In this document: piece after piece, positions 55,484 to 64,000 of the stretch
Position numbering within the stretch: position 1 is the first letter of the stretch
Layout: every line of letters starts with the position of its first letter
Origin: Platynereis dumerilii
Lineage: Eukaryota; Annelida; Polychaeta; Phyllodocida; Nereididae
Reading direction: 5' to 3'
Assembly (NCBI GenBank): GCA_026936325.1
Contig: JAPTHN010000012.1
Coordinates: 22,881,865 to 22,945,864 of the forward strand
DNA length: 64,000 nucleotides
The notes under the pieces: model-generated
What the model was told of the DNA's origin: nothing
Database searches by the model: none
What the model saw: only the letters and a program-made list of their open reading frames with translations
Position numbers and translations under genes: made by a program

Positions 55484-58400
55484 ATGGCAAGTATCATTAT
55501 AGGAGAATTGCACCAAAGCCAATGAGAGAAAGTATTCCAGGACGGATTATTTCTATTGAATCTCTGAGGGAAGAACTCCCCAAAAGAATTGTAAGAAAGA
55601 GGGTAAAGTCATTGGACAGAGATGCCAAGCCCCCGGACAACTTACCAAAGAAAAAAGTAGTCAAAAAGAAGGACAAAACGGTGGAGAGAACAGCTAAGGA
55701 CCCTAACAAGTTGCCCAAAAGAGTCGTGAAACGTCGTCAATTACCAGACTGGATGTTAGAACCTGCACAAACGACAAATGCTGAACGACCTTCTGTGAAA
55801 CCCGATGCTTGTATTACGAGACGTTCCAGGGGCAGGGGTTGTCAAAAATACGGCCTGTATGCAGGACTGAAAATTCCGAAATACACTAACATTAATTTGT
55901 CTTCAGAATTTGATAGAATGGGAGGAATGGCAGAAGTGAGGAAACTACTGTCATCTCCATCTGGAGGTGTCAATGAAGTGCCAAGGACCGTCCTGACAGC
56001 CAACACAGATGCACAAAGAGCTCCAGATGAGGCCTTGCAAGCAATCCCAGATGTAGATTCTGACCGAGATGGCGACTCCCATCCATGTGTTATGGTGATA
56101 AAGCCTGAAGAACATGAAAATAAACGAGAGAACGAAGAAAGTGAAGCAGATTGGCATTCCAATCCACCATGTGTTACGAATGAAGCAGTGGATGTAAAAG
56201 CAGTTGGGATTACACAGCCAAATATTAAAATTAAACAAGAACCAGGTGTGGAAGGATGCAGTGCGGATGGGGAGAAAATTATAACTGAAGGTGTCCATGC
56301 AGTAACGAATGTCAAGTCAGATCGGGATATTAAACCAAATGTTGATATAAAACATGAACGCGATATTGATGTTACTCCTAATGTTCAGTTGGATGTTTCA
56401 AATATTCAGTCAGAAAATATTGCAGAACTTGCAGACGTTAAATCAGAATCAGTGGATGTTAAAAAGGCGGATGCTAATATGCCAGGTGCACCTAAACTAT
56501 ATGAGGATGAGGATATTAAACAGGATGTGACAAAATGCAGTGTAAATATTCTGGGTTCAAGGAGATTAGAATCAGATTTGGTTTCTTTGAAACCAGAATC
56601 AGATATTGGTTCTTTGAGACCGGAATCAAATTTGGGTTCATTAAGACCAGAATCAGATTTAGATACATTAGAACCGGTGCAAGATTTGGGTTCACTGGGA
56701 CTGGCTATGGGATCAGTCTCAAAACCAAACCCTGGCATTACTCAATGTAACACAGAGTTAACAAGAGAAGTCACACCTGCTATTACTCTACAAGCGCTGG
56801 CTGCACTGGTAAATGCTGGACAGATTCGAAATGTACTTTTGAAACCAGTAGCAGCCACAAGAAATCCTGCAACCACACAAGCCAGAGCAGAAGCAATGCC
56901 AGACAAGCCAATCGGGGAGGTGATGAGCAGTACAGTTCACACCGTCTTCTACCAGTCAGACAACGGTGCAAGAGTCACAAAACTGAAGTATAAGCTTCCT
57001 TCAACAAGCTCACAAAATACTGGTACTGATGATCTTAACAGTGATGATCTTAACAGTGGAAGTACACCCCTAAATACAGGATTGAATCATGTTGAATGCG
57101 CTTCTGCTCCAGTTCCTGAACCTCCCATACCTGTTGCCTGCAAAATTTGTGGTGAACATTTGAAGTCCAAGGATTATCTCTCAATTCATGAAGTGCTGCG
57201 CCACACAGAGATAGTTTACAAGTGTAAATACTGTTCTGAAATCGTCAAAGATTCTGTTAGCCTGGAGGTTCATCTTAAAACTCATTTTAATGAAACTGAC
57301 ACTCCTGAGAAGTCTGCGGCTGAATCATTACTTCCAACTATTAAAAAGACTCTTTCTAAGGAGGGCAACATTGATGTACATGCAGTGAGAAATTTGGTAC
57401 CTGCAGCTGCTGTAAATGACCCAAAAAAGTTAGTCTCCTATCAAAGTTTTGTTGACGTAGGTCAAAATTTTAACGCTGTATCTGCTACAACACTTACTGG
57501 TGATGCACATGCTAGCACAACACGCACAAGCACTGTTGTCCAGGCCAGCCAGTCTGTGATGTCCAGTGGCACAAGTTCTCTGAACATGGTGAATACAACA
57601 ACCGAAAGTTCAGGGCAATCTTTGAACGGTATGAAGAGTGCTGTCCAAGGTATAGGACCGTCTTTGGCCAGTACAAATGTTGTTGTCCAAAGTTCAGATC
57701 AATTTTTAATATCAACATGTGACAATGAAACAAATTGCACAGAGCTTTCTATTCCTGATGAAGATTTACCATTGCTTCCCTCTGCGTGTTCTGCCTTTGC
57801 TGGTGAAACGGATCGGAGTGCTACCACCAAAGTCAAAGAGGAATCAGCCATGCCGCTATTATCTGGGGCGGCTGCTACGATTAGTAGAACAGCTGCGGAG
57901 GGTGATCTTGAGGAGGGTGAAGTGTTATTGCCACTAACTACCAGTACTTTTGCGAGTTCTAATTCAGGTACATCTGCGAGTACTTCAACAACCTCCAGTG
58001 ACTGCGCCTCAACACGCTCAACCAGTGAAGCTAAATGTGGCGGCCCAAAAAGTTCTTCGGGAAATGCCAAGTCCTATTTAGAAGAGGGCTGGGGTCCAAA
58101 ATATTGCCTGTCTACTTGTATATACTGTGGGAAGTCATCAGATCAAGTGAATTTTGTGAATAATCACAAAAGAGAGCACAGCGAAGGCAAACGCTTCATG
58201 TGCAAATATTGCGGGAAAGGGTTTATGACGACGGAGGAGGTCGATGGTCACACGAAACTGCATGATCCCCAAGCGCCGTACAAATGTGTTGTCTGTGGGG
58301 AAGGGCATTCAGATCGAACAAAATTAGTGGTACATTTACGCTGGCATGATAAGAGCACGCATTACAAGTGCAGTGAATGCCCAGAGACCTTTTACCTATC

Positions 58401-58899
58401 GCGAGACCTGAAGCATCATGAGAGACATGCCCACGGGCCGCCCATTCTGGCCTTGCCAAAAGTTAAAAATAAATTCAAGTGCCATTATTGTTCCGAAGTA
58501 TTCGAGGAGGAGATGGAAATGATTGTGCATAGACGAATCCATGCGGATCTATTTGCCTTTGAATGTTCAATATGCAACATGAAATTCCAACTTTACTCCG
58601 ATTGTGTGAGACATAAAGACGAGCTAGAGCACTGGTTCTATACCTGTGAATATTGCAACAAAAAATTTCATTGTTGGAAGAAATTCAATCTGCATAAAAG
58701 CACTGACCACAGATGTAAGACATGTGGCAAAGTATTCGATAAAAGGTCGGAACTGCTGTTGCACAGAGAAGAACACTTGAAGAGCAAGAAGAGAAATGTG
58801 TTCAAGTGCCAAGTGTGTGGTGAGGTGTACGCTTTCAAGAAAGTCCTCGAGCGACACATGGCTAGGGAACACCCCTGCGCAGGGACAGAGGAAGCGTGA
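55484..58899 (+). CDS. C2H2 zinc-finger protein, main (last) coding exon
   Basis: The frame counted from 55249 has 1216 codons; the true exon part starts at residue 79. In order: a basic region with LPKRIVRKR, LPKKKVVKKK and LPKRVVKRR repeats (about 105-165); an acidic region with sumoylation-type motif IKQE (328-331); a short repeat of SLRPESDLG type (446-485); two C2H2 fingers (631-652, 659-679); a Ser/Thr-rich spacer; and nine fingers (957-977, 985-1005, 1013-1033, 1041-1062, 1078-1098, 1106-1128, 1133-1154, 1156-1176, 1187-1208). Linkers are not the TGEKPY type. All eleven keep both Cys and both His. It ends TGA at 58897. Expected role: nuclear DNA-binding regulator; targets and vertebrate orthologue are not recognised. 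Confidence 0.92.
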
Positions 58900-59840
58900 T
58901 ATTCTCCTGGTGAACTGTTAAAAATATGAGATGCCCAGTCCGTAAATCAGGAAAAGAGAGACTAACACAGTGGAAGAAATCTGGGATGAGACATATTCGC
59001 GGGATTACTTTTTTTTTTACATTTTTTGCTTCTAATGTTGAAAAAATCACTTGAAGAACTGGTTTAAGGTTTCTAATAATGTGTTTGTCTCATTCACTCC
59101 ACTACTGGCACTACATAAATTGATGCTATCTCATTAAAGTTGGTCGATCAGTTGTTTATCTTGTTGGACTATTGTCTACACTTCTGCTTGCCCAGCAGAT
59201 AAAAGTCCTAATTTTTCAACAATAGAAAATTTGGAAAAAGTGATGATTGACACTTACATGTACAAGAAATATTTGTTACTTTACCGAAGAAAAAAAATCC
59301 ATGCATCTTGTCTAGTTTATTATATAATGCATGCATTGCAGGGATTTGTTGTTTGTTATTTAGTACTTCTTGTACCTTGTATATATATATATATATCATG
59401 CATGCGCATTATGATGACCCATGTGATTTACAACATTAAATTTTACTGAGACTACCTTGGTGCTATCAGATACTTGACAATCAAGTTGACATGCAATTAT
59501 TGTTTTATATTGATGAATAGGCCTACATGATAGCTTTAAAACTTTGAAAAATATTTATCTTTAGGAGCTTTTAGGCATACCAGAAAAGTAATATAATGAT
59601 ATGTTAGAGACCAATAAATTCATAATGAAATCTGTGATGGAATGCTTGAGTGCTCTTGTATCAGAAATTATTCAGTCAATTCATACAGATTATGAGAGAT
59701 CATTTTATAACAAATTGAATATTAAAGTTATCAAATAAACTATTCCATTTGATAATATGTTTCCATACATTGCTTTAAAATCTTGATTATCTATAGCATG
59801 TGTAGGCCTAGATATATATATTTTTTGATAATAAATATTT
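58900..59840 (+). other. 3' untranslated region of the zinc-finger gene, candidate poly(A) signals
   Basis: AATAAA occurs at 59613, 59734 and 59830. No other gene signal lies between the stop codon and these. The region is AT-rich with an (AT)n run at 59382-59395. Confidence 0.5.
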
Positions 59841-60714
59841 GTAATGTGAGTTTTGTAAATGTCGAAACATGTTTCATTAAAAAGTAAGTCCACGTATGCA
59901 ACAATGTGCAATTGTATTTATTATATATTTATGTACGTGCAGCCTATGCGTGGGACCGTATGTGCAGCTCGGTGTGGATCTCTAAATTTTCTTCTTTTTT
60001 TCAACCAATTTCTTCAGGTCTAGACTGTGTAGTGTTTATGAGCAGAACTTCTATGATGATAATGTTTTGACTGCTGTTGCAGTATAAAACATAGGGACGT
60101 TTGGCCTATTGAGCCTGAAGTGGAAGTATGCATGACTACTCAGCTGATAACATGATTTATGAATGTGATTAAAAACTTCCATAGATCTTCCATTGAAAGA
60201 ATTTTAGTTCTGTGGCCCTTAACAGGAGGCAGCACATGCAAGCTTTTCAGGGGGCCTCTTTTTCATGAGACACGATATGATGAGTCAAGAGGCCATGATG
60301 ACTCAAATTGATGAGTTGGATCCCAAGACATTTCATGATTGAAAGTCCTCATTGCATCTTGATTGTCCCAGAAGTAGATTTGAATTTCCGCAAATTTGTG
60401 ATCAGCTTGCAATACTGGCAAAGACTAGTTAAACTGGCAATATGGAAGGAGACACTGTTGAGATCAAGACAGGTAATTATCTGATAACCTGTTTCCTTGT
60501 TTGGCAGTGTTCAGCACTGCCCTGCAGTGCTACAGTTCATTTGTTGGGCATTGAGGCTGTTGTTGGCCTGTTGACAGTGTTGTTCTGTTGTGAGTTGTGT
60601 TCATTATTTTTGTGTGCATGGATGATGAGGGAGCCATATTCCCTTGTACATTATTAGTTGTGGCTTTTACAATTGGTAAGCTAGATTGACACATTCTCTT
60701 TCTGAATATCTTAT
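59841..60714. other. No clear gene
   Basis: A possible short first exon lies at 60442-60472 (ATG, encoding MEGDTVEIKT, then donor GTAATT at 60473), but it is too short to support. Otherwise nothing is recognised. Confidence 0.3.
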
Positions 60715-61749
60715 GGGTCAGTGTAAAATGCGGACCATGCAGACCATGCGGACCATGCAGACCAGACATACTGGCAGCCAGTGTGTTGGTTTAAGGCTTG
60801 AACAAACACTGGCCAGTCTGGAAGGGTTAAATCATGCGGACCAAACAGTGCAGACCATGCGGACCAACTGGATAACAACAGGCTATATGATTGGAAATAG
60901 TTTTATAAAGAAAAAGGAACTTTGTAATTTTTTTTTTTCATAAAATTGTAAAAATGTTCAAGATTGTATTTGGTCTGCATTTGGTCTGCATGATTTGGTC
61001 AGTACTCTGGTCAGCATTTGGTCTGCATAGATCTGGTCTGCATTCTGGTCTGCACTTTGGGTCTGCAAGATCTTGTCTGATCAGCAAATTTTATTTCAAG
61101 AATTAAGGCTATACAATATTTTTTATTGCAGACTGTATAATCTAAATGTCATCCAATCAAGGTCGTTTCTATTAATTGCATTTAAGCCATCATCAATGAT
61201 TTCCACTCTCTGTAATCCAGTGGATTAAAAGACCCTGCCTCAGTTAACACATTCTGGTCTGCATTCTGGTCTGCATTCTGGTCTGCATTCTGGTCTGCAT
61301 TCTGGTCTGCATTCTGGTCTGCATTCTGGTCTGCATTCTGGTCTGCATTCTGGTCTGCATTCTGGTCTGCATTCTGGTCTGCATTCTGGTCTGCATTCTG
61401 GTCTGCATTCTGGTCTGCATTCTGGTCTGCATTCTGGTCTGCATTCTGGTCTGCATTCTGGTCTGCATTCTGGTCTGCATTCTGCAATATCTGGTCAGAT
61501 CATTTTGGTCTGCCTTTTTAAATTTTTTTAATTTAATAATTTTCTATTCAATTAAATCAGCTAGGTTGATATATGGTCTATGTCTTGCTTATTGACTTGG
61601 TCCGCATCTGGTCCGCATTTTCCGCTTGATTGGCTTTGTATCATTAGCTAGAGTAAACAAGCAATGCTCCTCTGCACCCTCCTGTGTTTGTTTTGTGTCT
61701 GGTCCGCATGGTCCGCATGGTCCGTTTGGTCCGCATTTTACACTGACCC
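60715..61749. mobile_element. 1.0 kb inverted-repeat element with 9 bp duplications
   Basis: GGGTCAGTGTAAAATGCGGA at the left is exactly matched by TCCGCATTTTACACTGACCC at the right, flanked by a perfect 9 bp duplication ATATCTTAT (60706-60714, 61750-61758). A 9 bp duplication with GGG ends fits Mutator-like or Merlin-like elements. Left-end GCGGACCATGCAGACCATG words face right-end TGGTCTGCAT and GGTCCGCATGGTCC words, so the body is itself a loose palindrome of one short motif. No transposase is present. Confidence 0.85.
61248..61487 (+). repeat. 12 bp minisatellite (ATTCTGGTCTGC)
   Basis: About 19-20 nearly identical units of ATTCTGGTCTGC. Because 12 is a multiple of three, the minus strand gives open NADQ and MQTR repeat frames, which are artefacts. 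The very high unit identity contrasts with degenerate GGTCTGCAT words on both sides, so the array expanded recently from the element's own motif. Confidence 0.95.
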
Positions 61750-61758
61750 ATATCTTAT

Positions 61759-62260
61759 ATATTAATACGTGACTCTAAAGCTTCTGGGATAGCATGACGT
61801 CATCGCCGTTTTCTTCAATTTACGCACATTTATCAGTTCCTAATCTATATCTAATATAGCCATCTGCATAGATTACGATTTTATCTTTCCAAAAATACCA
61901 AATATGACCCTATCCATTCTCTCCCGTTAGCGCTATCTTGCAGATGCATTTTCTATCGAGCGTCTAGGTCGCCATGTTTTTTTTTTTGTTATGATCCAAT
62001 TTCGCGCCATTAGCCATGCAAGTACCATGAGAAATCGGTACCCGGTCAATCCGCCCTGGGACTAGCCGCCTCGCTACTACCCACCCCAGGAAAACTCGCC
62101 CCAGCCCCAGCCCGCCCCAAGGCCGCCTGTCCGGCAAACCTCCAGCCGCGGCTCCGTCTAATTGCTGCTCAAATCCCCCTCTCCCACTGCCCCCCTTCCC
62201 GCACCCACCCTGATTGTCAAGTGAATCTGCAGTTGAATCTGTGATGTTGATTGCCATGAT
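61759..62260 (-). promoter_or_regulatory. CpG-rich segment, possible promoter and first exon (minus)
   Basis: It contains a full CRE palindrome TGACGTCA (near 61795), an E2F-type TTTCGCGCC (near 62010) and GC-rich sequence at 62040-62210. On the minus strand an ATG at 62257 opens a frame beginning MAINITDSTADSLDNQGG, with a possible donor GGTGGG after about 17 codons. The GC-rich part is also similar in reverse to 63660-63800, so it may instead be repeat. Gene identity unknown. Confidence 0.25.
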
Positions 62261-63190
62261 GCATCCACGCAGGTTGCCTAGGCAATTGCCAATGTTTGAT
62301 TTATGAAAATACTTATCAATCAGGGATATTTACTCCTATTCAGGCCTACATATTGTAGCTACTAGCTAGTGTTGTTAGGTTAATGAAACTGATACTGAAT
62401 GAACTGCTTTGATTTTTATATGCAATTTGTATAGATCTGGGCTAGTCTTCGGATATATATATATTTGTTGGTGACAAGATGTGAGGGCTAGTGATTCAAA
62501 AAGGAAATGCTATGCATAAATTTGCAGAATAAACCATTTATTTTGAATTGTGCACATGGTAGGCGTACACAGGCTATAGATTCACGGATTTCAAATAGCC
62601 CACCTGCTTGCCCATCTTGATTTTTTTTTTTTATTCAAAGATCTTTTCATGCATGGTTTCATAGGCCCAGCTCCAAATTTTATCCCAGCCATAATATTGT
62701 GTATGAGAGGAGTTGACAGGATTTCTGAAGAAAATGCCAGTTGAAAATGATAGGCTTGAGATTGCCTTGGCCTGTACAAAAGACATGAAAAACAAAAAAT
62801 GATCAAAGCTAATAAATCAAATCAAGTAAATCAAATGTTATCCTCAAACTCGCTGAAAAATTCCAAGAGGCCTATAGGTCTACATTTATTTAGGCCCACG
62901 ATTTAATTACTCTTTTTATAATATATTATATATTTTTTTATATTTAACTAAGTCGAATAAAAAAGCTTGCAAAACATCATAAAATATAGGCCTACACCTG
63001 TTGCAACTAATTTGACACGTTTTCTTTAATTAGGTAATGAATGGCAATTAAAAGATGCGTTCTCACCTTTGAGAACAATAGCTAGTGCTATTTGTTCAGA
63101 GTAATTCATTGGACTAGTTGTGAAACAAACAGAATTCCGAGATCATGAAACAAACAGACTTTCAAGATAAAAGAAAGTGCTACATATATT
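62261..63190. other. No feature seen
   Basis: AT-rich sequence with TAGGCCTA at 62987 and a short (AT)n run at 62453-62464. Confidence 0.4.
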
Positions 63191-63195
63191 AGACT

Positions 63196-63236
63196 GATAG
63201 ATAGATAGATATATAGATAGATATATAGATAGATAT

Positions 63237-63292
<56 letters not shown>

Positions 63293-63295
63293 AAG
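63196..63295 (+). repeat. GATA microsatellite
   Basis: A near-perfect (GATA)n run with some ATATAGATAG interruptions. Frames of YLSI repeats on the minus strand are artefacts. Confidence 0.95.
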
Positions 63296-63549
63296 ATCGA
63301 TAGATAAAACACAGATAGATAAAACACAGATAGATAACCAGGTTGCAGATAGAGGTCATAAATTGATGCATAGGCCTATATATTGGCCTAATCATACACT
63401 TCCAAACAAAACTGTGTGTTTTTCAGAATTAATTGAGTTTAATCGATTTAATAATCTAAAAGGGCCTAACACTTCAATGATCAACACACTGATCATTTGC
63501 CATGCATGTACGCAGGCTAAGACTAAAGATTCCACGCAACTTGCAGGCC

Positions 63550-63645
63550 TTTAACTGCCCAGCCATTAACTGCCCATCTATTAGGCTAACTGCCCAGCTA
63601 TTAACTCTCTGGACAGCTATTAACTGCCCAGCTATTAACTTGCAC
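63550..63645 (+). repeat. Short tandem repeat AACTGCCCAGCTATT
   Basis: Five or six imperfect units of 14-16 bp, for example AACTGCCCAGCCATT and AACTGCCCAGCTATT. Confidence 0.8.
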
Positions 63646-63654
63646 TGGCTAATA

Positions 63655-63757
63655 TTAATAGGGGCGGGTAGGAGGCAGGGCGGGAGGTACTGGGGCGGGT
63701 TTTGGTCGAGGCGGGTTTTACCGAGGCGGGGAGTGGCAGGGCGGGCAGTCCCAGGGC
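63655..63757 (+). repeat. GC-rich GGGCGGG minisatellite
   Basis: GGGGCGGGTAGGAGGCAGGG and following GGCGGGTTTT words make a short degenerate array. Its reverse complement resembles 62035-62130 (CCGCCCTGGGACT shared). Confidence 0.6.
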
Positions 63758-63798
63758 GGGTTCACTGGAAACCTGATTTCTCGGTTTCCAGTGAACCC
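63758..63798. repeat. Perfect 16 bp stem hairpin
   Basis: GGGTTCACTGGAAACC and GGTTTCCAGTGAACCC are exact reverse complements with a 9 bp loop TGATTTCTC. Confidence 0.9.
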
Positions 63799-64000
63799 GT
63801 TGCAAACGCAACAGACCTATCATACCTCAGACACAAGTCCGACAGACAAAGCATCATCATGTTGCAAGCTTAAACAGAAATGCTTCTTTCATGTACCAAA
63901 TTCATTTTTGCATAGAACTATGCTTTTCCTAAAAAAAAAAAAAATAGAATCATGATAGCACTGCTGTATGCTTATTCTACAAATACTAATTGGAATAACA

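Noticed and set aside
61182-61487. NADQ-repeat and MQTR-repeat frames
   Set aside because: They are generated by the 12 bp array; no flanking coding sequence.

Overview
The window looks like euchromatin from a marine invertebrate deuterostome, most likely an echinoderm. This is an inference from the AT-rich background, the recurrent palindromic word TAGGCCTA, GATA-tailed LINE ends, intron-containing host coding sequence and the density of short inverted-repeat DNA elements. No database search was possible. About 90 percent of the 64 kb is repeat-derived.

Only one host gene is convincing: a C2H2 zinc-finger protein on the + strand. Its main coding exon is 55484-58899, and a phase-compatible upstream exon ends at a GTAAGG donor at 53216. 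Its intron holds a 1.75 kb hAT-type element. Other host coding evidence is weak: a two-exon candidate at 3905-4295, a lone exon-like stretch at 9866-9962, a possible first exon on the minus strand near 62.2 kb, and a decayed block with zinc-finger linker words near 13.3 kb.

Layout. 0-9 kb: minisatellites (18 bp, 13 bp), a 120 bp satellite and old dispersed repeats. 10-16 kb: hairpin elements, a diverged 160 bp tandem family and a broken LINE reverse-transcriptase piece. 16-29 kb: hAT-type elements, purine-rich arrays and a Ty3/gypsy-type retroelement fossil on the minus strand with an uninterrupted gag-pol frame and two identical 135 bp repeats 11.9 kb apart. 29-37 kb: nested inverted-repeat elements, including a 4.6 kb TA-flanked element studded with GTCCTGTTAC. 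38.7-52.3 kb: two nearly identical 6.3 kb elements, each almost wholly a palindrome of two 3.15 kb arms around a 33 bp spacer, each with its own 6 bp target duplication (GATGCT and TATGGC). 52.3-59.8 kb: the zinc-finger gene. 60-64 kb: a 1.0 kb element with 9 bp duplications built around a 12 bp array, then a GC-rich segment and more simple repeats.

The most notable content is the pair of giant palindromes. They have Polinton-like ends (5'-AG, 6 bp duplication) but no recognisable gene, and the different target duplications argue that they moved as complete palindromes rather than arising as an assembly error. A second theme is that three unrelated inverted-repeat elements (20.0, 53.3 and 60.7 kb) each carry a tandem array inside their ends.
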